Source of the DNA: Alphaproteobacteria bacterium
GTDB lineage: Bacteria > Pseudomonadota > Alphaproteobacteria > Rhizobiales > JAJFHC01
NCBI GenBank assembly: GCA_021775805.1
Contig: JAJFHD010000124.1
Coordinates: forward strand, 1-64,000
Reading direction: 5' to 3'
DNA: 64,000 nt
Positions 1 through 8,883 of this stretch are shown piece by piece. Both the position numbers and the translations under genes were made by a program. Below the pieces are notes generated by a model, which did not search any database, was not told the DNA's origin, and saw only the letters and a program-made list of their open reading frames with translations. The first letter of the stretch is position 1; each line of letters opens with the position of its first letter.

Positions 1-588
1 GCGGAGATCCTGAAAGGGTCGATCACGCGCGGCAGCGGCAAGACCATCAGCGCCGTCATTCTCATGACCGACCTTCACGATTTCACCGCCGTCAGCGAGC
101 GCCTGTCGGGCGACAAGCTGATTGGCTATCTGAACAGGTATTTTGACCTGGTCGGAAAACCGATCCTTGAGCACGGCGGCGAAATCCTCAAATTCATCGG
201 CGATGCGGTTCTGGCGATCTTCCCGATTACCGACGACACCCCGGTGGGCCCGCAATGCCAGGCCGCCCACGATGCCATCACACAGGCCCTGGAAGACTGT
301 GCCGCATTGACCGATCCGATACCGTTCGGGGCCGCCCTTCATGTCGGCGAGGTGGTCTACGGCAATATCGGCACTGCAGGCCGGCTCGATTTCACGGTGA
401 TCGGGCCGGCCGTCAACCTGACGGCGCGCCTGGAATCGCTGACCCGTGAATTGAACATTCCGTTGATCGTGTCCCAGGATTTCAAGGAAAACGCCGACAT
501 CGAGCTGATCTCCCTCGGTGAACATGCCCTCAAAGGCGTCTCGCGGTCGGTTGAAGTGTTTGCCTCTCCGGGCACTGACTATCCATGA
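1..588 (+). CDS. Class III adenylate/guanylate cyclase, C-terminal part
   Basis: The reading frame is open from the first base of the window, so the gene starts upstream and only about the last 195 residues are visible. They form a class III nucleotide cyclase catalytic domain. The run MTDLHDFTAVSERL holds the first metal-binding aspartate, GGEILKFIGDAVLAIFP holds the second, and GRLDFTVIGPAVNLTARLE is the late-domain signature just before the C-terminus. Such domains make cAMP or cGMP from ATP or GTP. Which nucleotide is used, and what sensor domain lies upstream, cannot be seen. The protein ends in a short tail after the catalytic domain. The next gene begins 65 bases downstream on the same strand. 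Confidence 0.9.
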   Translation, partial: AEILKGSITRGSGKTISAVILMTDLHDFTAVSERLSGDKLIGYLNRYFDLVGKPILEHGGEILKFIGDAVLAIFPITDDTPVGPQCQAAHDAITQALEDCAALTDPIPFGAALHVGEVVYGNIGTAGRLDFTVIGPAVNLTARLESLTRELNIPLIVSQDFKENADIELISLGEHALKGVSRSVEVFASPGTDYP

Positions 589-653
589 ACTGTATTCGGC
601 ACAAGATGCGCGAGCATATTGCAGACACGGTTCGTTAATGCGTTAATTGACCG

Positions 654-1979
654 ATGAACGAATTGAGTCTCGCTGTTGAGCCCCTGCTGCAGTACCTCGG
701 CACGCTGCCCGACTGGTTTCGCGACCAGGTATTTACCCGTGTCACGCTCTACCAGTTTGCGGCAATCGCCCTTGCCGTCCTGATCGCACATCTGTTGGCC
801 AGACCGGTTCGGGCGAGGCTCGACCGGTTCTTCGAAAAACGCGTCGGTATCAGACGCCTGAAGCGTGTCGGCGAAACACTCTCCATTCTGGTCATGCCGG
901 TGTTTCTTGTGGTGTTGTTGTGGACGGGCGTGTACGCGCTTGATTCTCAGGGGATCCGATCGGATTTCGTCCGCATTGCCGCCAACTTGCTGAATGCCTG
1001 GATCTTCATTCGCCTGTTCTCGAGCCTGTTTCCAAGCCGGTTCTGGTCAAGGGTATTTGCCACGGTTGCCTGGACGGTGGCAGCCCTCAGCATCCTGGAA
1101 GTCCTCGAGCCGCTCATCGCGGCGCTCGACAGCATCGGTATCACGCTCGGCAAGACCCGTTTGACACCCTTGCTCGTTCTCAAGACCGTGCTTGTGGGCA
1201 GCACCCTGCTCTGGATCGCTTTTGCAGCCTCGCGTTTGCTGCAGACGCGCATTGAGACGGTTCCCAATCTGACACCTTCCGTACGGTCCCTGATCGTTCA
1301 GATCTGCCGCATCAGTTTTGTACTGCTCGCAATTGTTGTTGCCATGAACACGGTTGGCATCGACCTAACCGTTCTGGCCGTGTTCTCCGGCGCCCTCGGC
1401 ATCGGAATAGGTTTTGGCCTGCAGAAGATCGTCTCCAACTTCATCAGCGGTATTATTCTCCTGCTTGATCGTTCGATAAAACCCGGCGATGTCATCGAAG
1501 TTGGCGGTACCTATGGCCGGGTCAGCAATCTCGGCGCCCGTCACACGGCAGTTGCCACCCGCGACGGCACGGAATACCTGATTCCCAACGAACTGTTCAT
1601 TACCGAGCAGGTCATTAACTGGGCGTACTCTGACACCGATGTTCGCATCAAGGCCAGCATCGGCATCGCCTATCACTGCGACGTTCTCAAGGCCCGAGCA
1701 CTTGTGGTTGAGGCCTGCAACGAAATCAAACGCGTCGTGGACGTGCCGCCGGCCGCCTGCCATCTAATAGGTTTCGGCGACAATTCGATCGATCTCCAGG
1801 CACGCTTCTGGGTCAGCGACCCACAGAACGGCATCGCCAACGTCACAAGCGACGTTCTCATAAAGGTCTGGGAAAAATTTCGCGACAACGATATTGAATT
1901 CCCCTTCCCCCAACGCGACATCAACTGGAAGGGCGGTTCGCCCCTGGAAGTCGCACTGACGGACAAGCGCAGCGGCTGA
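654..1979 (+). CDS. MscS-family mechanosensitive ion channel
   Basis: The product is a 441-residue inner-membrane protein. Several hydrophobic segments fill residues 30-240. They are followed by the MscS pore-lining helix and hinge (around residues 242-275, GALGIGIGFGLQKIVSNFIS) and the beta domain start SIKPGDVIEVGGTYGRV. The cytoplasmic vestibule domain follows and ends near residue 430. It is longer than the roughly 290-residue E. coli MscS, with extra N-terminal transmembrane helices as in many alphaproteobacterial paralogues. The expected role is release of solutes on hypo-osmotic shock. The ATG at 654 is the first plausible start after the cyclase gene. Confidence 0.9.
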   Translation: MNELSLAVEPLLQYLGTLPDWFRDQVFTRVTLYQFAAIALAVLIAHLLARPVRARLDRFFEKRVGIRRLKRVGETLSILVMPVFLVVLLWTGVYALDSQGIRSDFVRIAANLLNAWIFIRLFSSLFPSRFWSRVFATVAWTVAALSILEVLEPLIAALDSIGITLGKTRLTPLLVLKTVLVGSTLLWIAFAASRLLQTRIETVPNLTPSVRSLIVQICRISFVLLAIVVAMNTVGIDLTVLAVFSGALGIGIGFGLQKIVSNFISGIILLLDRSIKPGDVIEVGGTYGRVSNLGARHTAVATRDGTEYLIPNELFITEQVINWAYSDTDVRIKASIGIAYHCDVLKARALVVEACNEIKRVVDVPPAACHLIGFGDNSIDLQARFWVSDPQNGIANVTSDVLIKVWEKFRDNDIEFPFPQRDINWKGGSPLEVALTDKRSG

Positions 1980-2066
1980 TTGTGCCGGGTTACGCTGGAT
2001 TGTCCGGGCAATAGCGGATATGACACGCGCACCACGAAATCCTTCTGGCTCTGTTCGGGAAACCGC

Positions 2067-3473
2067 ATGACACAATCGCCCATTCACATCATCGGCGGCG
2101 GCCTTGCCGGTTCCGAGGCCGCCTGGCAACTGGCACATGCAGGTGTCAACGTGATCATCCACGAAATGCGTCCGGTCAGGGAAACCGAAGCCCACAAGAC
2201 CGACGGTCTGGCGGAACTGGTGTGCTCGAATTCCTTCCGGTCCGACGATCATCAGCACAACGCGGTCGGATTGCTGCACGAGGAAATGCGCCGGGCAGGT
2301 TCATTGATTTTGACGGCGGCCGACCGGCACAAACTGCCCGCTGGCGGTGCACTGGCGGTGGACCGCGATGGTTTCTCGGACGCGGTCACTAAAGCATTGA
2401 ACGCCCACCCGCTGATCTCGATCGACCGCGGTGAAGTAGCCGGCCTGCCGCCCGAAGACTGGGAAAGCGTTATCGTGGCCACCGGCCCGCTGACATCGCC
2501 TGACCTCGGCAGCGCTATCTCGGAGCTAACCGGTGAAGACGATCTTGCCTTCTTCGATGCCATCGCGCCGATCATCTACAAGGACTCTATCGATTTCGAC
2601 ACCTGCTGGTTCCAGTCCCGCTACGACAAGGTCGGCCCTGGCGGCACCGGTGCCGACTACATCAACTGCCCCATGAATGCCGACCAGTACAACGCCTTCA
2701 TCGATGCCCTCCTGGAGAACGAAAAGACGGACTTCAAGGAATGGGAAGCCAACACACCCTATTTCGATGGCTGCCTGCCGATCGAAGTGATGGCGGAACG
2801 CGGCCGCGAGACCCTGCGCCACGGCCCGATGAAGCCGGTCGGCCTGACAAACCCGCGCGATCCGGACGTCAAGTCTCATGCCATCGTCCAGTTGCGCCAG
2901 GACAACGCCCTGGGCACGCTCTACAACATGGTCGGTTTCCAGACCAAACTGCGCCACGGCATTCAGGCAGAGGTATTTCAGATGATTCCCGGCCTGGAGA
3001 ATGCCCGCTTCGCACGACTCGGCGGGCTTCACCGCAACACGTTTCTCAACAGTCCCAAGGTTCTCGACGAGACGCTGAGGCTGCGTGCCTGTCCGCGGTT
3101 GCGCTTTGCCGGTCAGATCACAGGGGTCGAGGGCTACGTGGAAAGTGCAGCGATCGGGCTGCTTGCCGGCCGGTTCGCGGCTGCCGACCGAAACAGTGAG
3201 GCCATTGTGCCGCCGCCCCTGACAACCGCCATGGGCGCACTGCTGCATCACCTCACCGGCGGCCACCTTGCCGACGATGCGACCGGCAAGCGGTCCTTCC
3301 AGCCCATGAACGTGAATTTTGGCCTGTTTCCGCCGGTCGACGTACCATTGCGCGAAGATGGCAAGCGCCATCGCGGCAAGGAAAAAGCGCCAGCCCGCAA
3401 GCGTGCCTATACCGGCCGCGCGCTGGCCGACTTTGGCGACTGGCTGGGTTTGACCGACTTGGCTGCGGAGTAA
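2067..3473 (+). CDS. trmFO: Methylenetetrahydrofolate-tRNA-(uracil-5-)-methyltransferase TrmFO
   Basis: TrmFO is the folate- and FAD-dependent enzyme that makes 5-methyluridine at position 54 of tRNA. The N-terminus has the dinucleotide-binding motif IHIIGGGLAGSEAAWQLA. Both cysteines implicated in TrmFO catalysis are present, in LAELVCSNSFRSDD and YFDGCLPIEVMAERG. The C-terminal signature GQITGVEGYVESAAIGLLAG is also seen. The frame stays open back to 1980, but the 29 extra residues do not look like the family. I chose the ATG at 2067, which puts the FAD motif at the N-terminus and gives the usual length of about 468 residues. Confidence 0.96.
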   Translation: MTQSPIHIIGGGLAGSEAAWQLAHAGVNVIIHEMRPVRETEAHKTDGLAELVCSNSFRSDDHQHNAVGLLHEEMRRAGSLILTAADRHKLPAGGALAVDRDGFSDAVTKALNAHPLISIDRGEVAGLPPEDWESVIVATGPLTSPDLGSAISELTGEDDLAFFDAIAPIIYKDSIDFDTCWFQSRYDKVGPGGTGADYINCPMNADQYNAFIDALLENEKTDFKEWEANTPYFDGCLPIEVMAERGRETLRHGPMKPVGLTNPRDPDVKSHAIVQLRQDNALGTLYNMVGFQTKLRHGIQAEVFQMIPGLENARFARLGGLHRNTFLNSPKVLDETLRLRACPRLRFAGQITGVEGYVESAAIGLLAGRFAAADRNSEAIVPPPLTTAMGALLHHLTGGHLADDATGKRSFQPMNVNFGLFPPVDVPLREDGKRHRGKEKAPARKRAYTGRALADFGDWLGLTDLAAE

Positions 3474-3510
3474 CGCAAGGGCGCCCGAGCCCCGAGAGGC
3501 AAGTCAAGAC

Positions 3511-6285
3511 ATGGAACTCCTCGCCATAGCCGCAATCGGTCTGCTCCTTGCGCCGGTTGTTCTTGCCATCGTTTCCCTGACCACGGCTCGCCGCCTCAAA
3601 CAGGAGGTCACGACGCTGCGCTTGACGGTGTCGGGGCTCAAGCAGGAAGTGTCTGAGATCAAGGCCGGGTTCAAGACCGCCGGCGAAGACCAGTTCGACG
3701 ACAGCGCTTCGGGGGCAATCCCTTCGACAGATGCGCGCGAAGCCAGGCTTGAAACCGAACCCGTGCCGACCCAGGGCAAACCTGTTTCCGCGGAAGATGG
3801 GCCTGACAAGCCGCAAGATGTTGAGCCCCCTCGGGTCGATGTCCCGCAACTGACGCGCCCCGTCGTTCAACAAACTCCTGTGCCGCCGTCGCAAAGCATG
3901 GAGGAGAAGGTCGGAACCAAGTGGTCGGTGTGGACCGGCGGCATAGCCCTGGCACTCGGCGGGGTCTTCCTGGTGCGTTACTCGATCGAGCAAGGTCTGG
4001 TCACCCCAGCCATTCGGGTTGCCATGGCAACTTTTCTCGCCAATTCGCTGGCCCTCGTCGGTGAATTTGCAAGGCGGCGCGAAAACCTGTCGGCCATCGC
4101 CGGGGTCCGCGGCGCCCACATTCCGGGCATTCTTACCGCCGCAGCCATTGTGACCGCACTGGCCACCACATTCGTGGCCTATGCCTTCTTCGGCTTCCTC
4201 GGCCCATTTTCCGCATTCATCCTGTTGGGTCTGGTGTCGCTGACGGCGCTTGCCGGATCGAGCCTTCATGGTCCGATGCTGGCAGCCCTGGGACTCGTTG
4301 GCAGCTATGCGACGCCCGCCCTGGTCGCCTCCGACCACCCCAATGCAACTGCCTTGTTTGTCTATCTTGCATTCGTGACCGCCGCCACCTATGTGACCGC
4401 CCGGCTTCGAGGCTGGTTCTGGCTCGCCGTTTGCGGCACCGTCGGCGCTGTGGCGTGGGGATTCGTCTGGTACGCGACGGCGTGGCAGTACGATGATGTC
4501 GTGCCCACGGCCGGTTACATTGTTGCCCTGCTGGCCCTCGCCGGTCTCATTTTAAAGGGCGACGAGCCCGATGGCAGCGCGAACATAGACCCTCTGCACC
4601 TGACGGACAGGCAACTGGTGGCCCTGTTGACAGGAATTTCGTTGCTTGCCTTCGCGTTGTTGCGCATGTCCGGCTACGACACTGTATCCTTGACCGTAAT
4701 CGCAGTGACGGTTGCTGGATTTGTTGCGGCAGCCTGGCGCTGGCCGAGCCTGCTGGTTCTTGCCCCGGTTGCCGCGATACTTTTCGCGGGCGCCTATCTT
4801 ACCTGGCATCTGCCAGGCATCATCGAACATACCCGGTTCGATTTCGTAAAGCAGCATCTGAACCTGTTCCCCATCGCCCCGCCGCCACTGCAACAGTTTT
4901 TGGTCTTCGGTGGCGGATTCTCGGCGTTCTTCGGCATAATCGGGTTTGTAGCGCTCAAAGCGGGCAAGAGACATTATCTCTGGGCCGCGGTTTCAGCCCT
5001 GACACCCATCGTTGCTTTTGCCTATGCGTATTTTCAGGCCACCGGTTTTCAGCACAGCATCCCGTTCGGGCTCGCAGGGATCGGGCTGGCGGCAGCGGCA
5101 ACACTCGCCGGCGATCTGTTCGACCGTTCCCTGACGGCACGCCACCGGGATCTGGTGGTCGGGATCTATGCGGTTGCAGCAGTTGCGGCTCTTGCCCTGT
5201 CCTTCACCATTCTGCTCGACCGCGGCTGGCTGACCATTGCGCTGGCTCTGACGGCGCCTGGTATTGCCTGGATTTCCGTGCGCCGGGAGATCTTTGTTCT
5301 CCGCTACGTGACAACGGTCATCGGTGCCGTTGTCATCGCCCGCACTGTTCTTGATCCCGCGGTCATGGGCACTGATGTGGGAACAACACCGGTCTTCAAC
5401 TGGCTGTTGTACGGCTACGGTGTGCCGGCAGTGGCGTTCGCCGGGGCGGCCTATCTTTTTCGGTCCGTCAAGGACGATCTGCACTCAGGCGTGCTGGAAG
5501 CGGCCGCCATCCTGTTTTCTGTCCTTCTGGTGACGTGGCAGGTGCGCCATTTGCTGAACGACGGCGATATATTCGACACCAATATCAGACTTGCCGAACT
5601 CAGCCTTCACACCATGACCATGCTGGGTCTGTCCCTGGGCTACCAGTTTCTCCATGACAAAACCGGACGAAGGATTCCCGGGCACGCGGCGGCCCTCCTC
5701 AGTGTGGCGGGCCTGGTGCTGCTGATAGCCGGACATCTCGGTTTTGCAAACCCCATGCTCACGAATGAGCCGATTGGCAACAATGTTTACGTCAACCTGC
5801 TGCTGCTCGGCTACGCCCTTCCCGGCGTCCTGTGTGCGATCATCGTCAGGGTTTCTGCAGACAAACGTCCGATCTATTACATATATGCCTTTGCCGGATC
5901 AGCGTTGCTCATGATCTTTACCTTTGTGTCGTTGGAGGTCAGGACGATGTTTCACGGCGCCACCCTGGCGACAGGACCGACGAGCGATCTGGAATCCTAC
6001 ACCTACTCCGCTGTCTGGCTTCTGTTTGGCCTGGTCCTCCTGATCACAGGCGTGGTTTTTGGCAAGGCGTCTCTTCGCTACGCCTCGCTGCCTGTCATCG
6101 TCCTGACGGTCGCAAAAGTGTTCCTTGTTGACATGTCAAACCTGTCGGGAATTCTGCGTGCCTTGTCGTTCATCGGGCTGGGCCTGGTTTTGATGGGCAT
6201 CGGCTTTCTCTACCAGAAGCTTGTCTTTCCCCAGTTGCGGCGCCCTGCCGTGCAAGGCACCGAGGATACCCCCGCGCCTAAGTGA
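3511..6285 (+). CDS. DUF2339 polytopic membrane protein
   Basis: The 924-residue protein starts with one hydrophobic helix, then a heptad-like stretch (RRLKQEVTTLRLTVSGLKQE) likely to form a short coiled coil. A polar, proline-rich linker follows to about residue 130. After MEEKVGTKWSVWTGGIALALGG the rest is almost continuous transmembrane segments, more than twenty by eye. This layout matches DUF2339 membrane proteins, whose function is unknown. The start is supported by a GAGAGG element 12-17 bases upstream of the ATG. The gene is convergent with the M24 peptidase gene, leaving only 69 bases between the stop codons. Confidence 0.85.
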   Translation: MELLAIAAIGLLLAPVVLAIVSLTTARRLKQEVTTLRLTVSGLKQEVSEIKAGFKTAGEDQFDDSASGAIPSTDAREARLETEPVPTQGKPVSAEDGPDKPQDVEPPRVDVPQLTRPVVQQTPVPPSQSMEEKVGTKWSVWTGGIALALGGVFLVRYSIEQGLVTPAIRVAMATFLANSLALVGEFARRRENLSAIAGVRGAHIPGILTAAAIVTALATTFVAYAFFGFLGPFSAFILLGLVSLTALAGSSLHGPMLAALGLVGSYATPALVASDHPNATALFVYLAFVTAATYVTARLRGWFWLAVCGTVGAVAWGFVWYATAWQYDDVVPTAGYIVALLALAGLILKGDEPDGSANIDPLHLTDRQLVALLTGISLLAFALLRMSGYDTVSLTVIAVTVAGFVAAAWRWPSLLVLAPVAAILFAGAYLTWHLPGIIEHTRFDFVKQHLNLFPIAPPPLQQFLVFGGGFSAFFGIIGFVALKAGKRHYLWAAVSALTPIVAFAYAYFQATGFQHSIPFGLAGIGLAAAATLAGDLFDRSLTARHRDLVVGIYAVAAVAALALSFTILLDRGWLTIALALTAPGIAWISVRREIFVLRYVTTVIGAVVIARTVLDPAVMGTDVGTTPVFNWLLYGYGVPAVAFAGAAYLFRSVKDDLHSGVLEAAAILFSVLLVTWQVRHLLNDGDIFDTNIRLAELSLHTMTMLGLSLGYQFLHDKTGRRIPGHAAALLSVAGLVLLIAGHLGFANPMLTNEPIGNNVYVNLLLLGYALPGVLCAIIVRVSADKRPIYYIYAFAGSALLMIFTFVSLEVRTMFHGATLATGPTSDLESYTYSAVWLLFGLVLLITGVVFGKASLRYASLPVIVLTVAKVFLVDMSNLSGILRALSFIGLGLVLMGIGFLYQKLVFPQLRRPAVQGTEDTPAPK

Positions 6286-6354
6286 TCCTCGCGGGCGTAG
6301 GACAGCGGCCGTTCTGGTACTGACCGTATTGCCGCGGATGTCAACTGGATGGCT

Positions 6355-7572
6355 TCAGCTTTTGCAGCCAAATGGGTCGTCCACACTGTGGCAGGGCTCG
6401 GTGAACCAGTGCGCGTGGTTCTGTCCCATGTAAAAGTGGTCTTCGAGGCGGACGCCGAACTCACCGTAAATGCAGATCATCGGCTCGTTTGAGAAACACA
6501 TGCCTGGCTGAAGCACTGTCTTGTTGCCTTCGACGAGATACTCCCGTTCGTGAACATCGAGCCCGATTCCATGACCGGTTCGATGAGGCAACCCGGGAAC
6601 CGCATAGCCTGGGCCGAATCCACCGCCTTCGACCACGCGCCGCGCCGCACGATCCACGTCTTCACAGGTCGCACCGACTCTGGCGGCATCGAATGCCGCC
6701 AACTGGGCTTGCTTTTCAAGCTCCCAGACGTCGCGTTGACGCTGGTTCGGCTCACCGAAAACATAGGAACGCGTGATGTCGGAATGATATCCCTCGATCG
6801 GCGCCCCGGTATCGATCAGCACCATGTCGCCCTCACGAAGCACCTGGGGATAGTCGACACCGTGGGGATAGGCGGTCGGTTCGCCGAACAGGACAATGCA
6901 GAACGTCGGTGGCCCGTCCGCTCCAAGTATCCGGTGGGCATCCGTCACGAACTCAGCAACCTCGGTCGTGGATATGCCTTCGTACAGGATTCTGGCGCAC
7001 GCCTTTTGCACCTCAAGCGTTATGTCCTTGGCTTTTTGCATGAGGGCGAGTTCGTTGCTGGACTTGACCATGCGGCAGGCAGCTGTGACCTCTGCGCCGT
7101 TGACGAATTCAAACGCATTGCCCGCCCGCCGCAACCCGTCGAAGGTGAAGAACGGGGTTGCCTCGTCGAGGGCCAGCCGGCCGCTCATGTGTCCTGACGA
7201 CCGGACGGTATCCACCACCAGCGCGGTCGGATCTTCATGTTCCTGCCAGGTTCTGATGTCACCTTTCACCTGGAGCATACTGTCCAGTTTGGCTTCCTCG
7301 AATGCCGGGCAGATGTATGAGATTTCACCGGTGGCGGGAATGACGGCGCCGTGCAATCGCTCGCTGGCATGGACGGCTAGCCCGGTGAAATAGGTCATGC
7401 TGGTCGACGCATCGAGATAGAGGGCATCCACCCCCTGCCCCACCATCAAGGATTGGGCATTGGCAATACGTCGATGGCGTTCGTCGAGGCTTATTGCCGA
7501 AATCCCGTCACGCATCGGTTTCAGGGCGGCAAGTTCCGCGGCAATCGAAGAACCGCCCACACCAGCTGTCAT
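6355..7572 (-). CDS. M24-family metallopeptidase (Xaa-Pro aminopeptidase type)
   Basis: The 405-residue protein has a creatinase-like N-terminal domain (to about residue 165) and an M24 pita-bread catalytic domain. Metal ligands are visible in LIDTGAPIEGYHSDITRSYV (two aspartates), HRTGHGIGLDVHE (histidine), and the glutamates of FSNEPMICIYGEFGVRLEDH. The family removes N-terminal residues before proline or hydrolyses related amide bonds. Ectoine hydrolase and creatinase share this fold, so the substrate cannot be assigned. The gene lies 28 bases downstream of the NDUFAF6-like gene and may be read through from it. Confidence 0.85.
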   Translation of the reverse strand: MTAGVGGSSIAAELAALKPMRDGISAISLDERHRRIANAQSLMVGQGVDALYLDASTSMTYFTGLAVHASERLHGAVIPATGEISYICPAFEEAKLDSMLQVKGDIRTWQEHEDPTALVVDTVRSSGHMSGRLALDEATPFFTFDGLRRAGNAFEFVNGAEVTAACRMVKSSNELALMQKAKDITLEVQKACARILYEGISTTEVAEFVTDAHRILGADGPPTFCIVLFGEPTAYPHGVDYPQVLREGDMVLIDTGAPIEGYHSDITRSYVFGEPNQRQRDVWELEKQAQLAAFDAARVGATCEDVDRAARRVVEGGGFGPGYAVPGLPHRTGHGIGLDVHEREYLVEGNKTVLQPGMCFSNEPMICIYGEFGVRLEDHFYMGQNHAHWFTEPCHSVDDPFGCKS

Positions 7573-7600
7573 ATTCGTACCCTCCGCAAACTATCCGTAT

Positions 7601-8467
7601 CTAGAATTCCTTCCACCATGACGCCTTCAGGAGATGCAGTTGCCGGCGCCATTGGGGGACCTCACATACCGAATTGAGCGGATCGAAACCCGGCTTCTCC
7701 ATACCTCTGAGATAAAGTTCGCACAGGCTGACCGGCAGAAACGCCGGGAGTGCCTCAAGCGACACATCACCGTCGAAGGAACGCGCTTTCTCCAGGTGGA
7801 ACCGTGCGGCTTGCCGCAGGACGCTCAGCACAAGGTTCATGGTTTCACTACGGTCACCAGCCAGGAATTTAGCAACCGTCAGGCCATGTTCGACCAGCAG
7901 TCCTTCAGGAACAAAGACCTGGCCGCGAGACCTGTGGATCGCCAACCCGCGCAACAGTCCGGTAATTGCATAGGCGACACCGGCGTGCCCCGACACATTT
8001 GCCGCTCGAACGGCCTTGTCGCCAACTACTACTTGCGTCGCGAGTTGCAGGATAACCGATGTGGTCTCGCCGGCGTATCCCTCAAGATCGTTCATCGTCG
8101 GCATCGGATCGTTGTAGAGATCGAACCGCCGTGCCTCGATAAGGTTGTGCATCGGTGTTTTCGGCAAGGACGCCGACGCAACCGTCTCCGCGAGCGCCAA
8201 CAACACCGGGTGCCGAAACGTCTCGCCGGCAAATATCGAGTCTATCCCGTCGGCCCACCATCGCAACCGGATCTCACCCAGGTTCGGTTCCGGAGCGGCT
8301 TCACGAATCCGGGCGATTTCAACGTTGAAAGCATAGAGCGCGAACAAGGCGGCGCGCTTTTCGGCAGGTGCAAACAGTGTCGCCAGGTACCGGTCCTTGT
8401 CAAAATCCTGCACCAGCTTCATGCAATAGCCGTGCGCATCGTCGGCTGAGATCGTCTCGTCGTTCAT
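7601..8467 (-). CDS. Squalene/phytoene synthase-fold protein (NDUFAF6-like)
   Basis: The 288-residue protein has the trans-isoprenyl diphosphate synthase fold of the phytoene/squalene synthase family. The segment EIARIREAAPEPNLGEIRLR, followed by WWADGIDSIF, lines up with the first active-site region. NDPMPTMNDLEGYAGETTS lines up with the helix before the second. I cannot find the paired DxxxD metal-binding motifs expected of an active synthase. That absence and the position next to an NDUFAF3-like gene point to the NDUFAF6 group, which in mitochondria helps assemble respiratory complex I. A cryptic role in carotenoid or hopanoid synthesis is the alternative. It is 19 bases downstream of the Mth938-like gene. 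Confidence 0.75.
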   Translation of the reverse strand: MNDETISADDAHGYCMKLVQDFDKDRYLATLFAPAEKRAALFALYAFNVEIARIREAAPEPNLGEIRLRWWADGIDSIFAGETFRHPVLLALAETVASASLPKTPMHNLIEARRFDLYNDPMPTMNDLEGYAGETTSVILQLATQVVVGDKAVRAANVSGHAGVAYAITGLLRGLAIHRSRGQVFVPEGLLVEHGLTVAKFLAGDRSETMNLVLSVLRQAARFHLEKARSFDGDVSLEALPAFLPVSLCELYLRGMEKPGFDPLNSVCEVPQWRRQLHLLKASWWKEF

Positions 8468-8486
8468 TGGTCCCGCCCCGTCCCGC

Positions 8487-8882
8487 TTACGGGTTTTCCA
8501 CCGCGATCAACGCCGCTGCCACGGCACGCTGCTCGGCCAGAAGAACGTTGTATGTCCGCGCCGCCGCTCCGGTCGACATCGTATCCAGGCCAACGCCGTA
8601 TCGCTCGAATGCGTCCCTGATATCCTTGCCGGGCATCACCATATCCTCACCGCACCCCAACAGCAGGAACTCGATTGCATCGGCTTCGTCGAAGGCCAGT
8701 TGAAAGTCTCTGACCGCAAGGTCGACCGAATTGGCCACCGGCCAGGCGTAGACACCGCTGGGAAGAAGCAGAATCGAGCCCCGATGAGACATCTCCGCAA
8801 ATCTGAAGCCGCCGTCACCATAGGCATCGATGGCCGGGCGGCCGGGGAACTTGGGCTGGGCAACACCACCGGTAGCCGGCAT
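8487..8882 (-). CDS. Mth938-fold protein (NDUFAF3-like)
   Basis: The product is 131 residues and has the Mth938/NDUFAF3 domain fold: a compact beta-alpha protein with IDAYGDGGFRFAEMSHRGSI near the start and IEFLLLGCGEDM in the middle. I chose the ATG at 8882 because it follows the secF stop codon with a single base between (TGA-T-ATG). That indicates translational coupling to secF. A longer frame reaching 8966 would overlap secF by about 80 bases and adds residues foreign to the family. The mitochondrial homologue NDUFAF3 is a complex I assembly factor. The bacterial role is not settled. Confidence 0.8.
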   Translation of the reverse strand: MPATGGVAQPKFPGRPAIDAYGDGGFRFAEMSHRGSILLLPSGVYAWPVANSVDLAVRDFQLAFDEADAIEFLLLGCGEDMVMPGKDIRDAFERYGVGLDTMSTGAAARTYNVLLAEQRAVAAALIAVENP

Positions 8883-8883
8883 A

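Noticed and set aside
2526..3371. A 281-codon frame antisense to trmFO
   Set aside because: It is a shadow of trmFO; the plus-strand frame carries all catalytic motifs.
3253..4338. A 361-codon frame antisense to the trmFO end and the DUF2339 gene
   Set aside because: Its composition (Gly, Gln, Arg, Cys) is typical of an antisense shadow and it spans two real genes.
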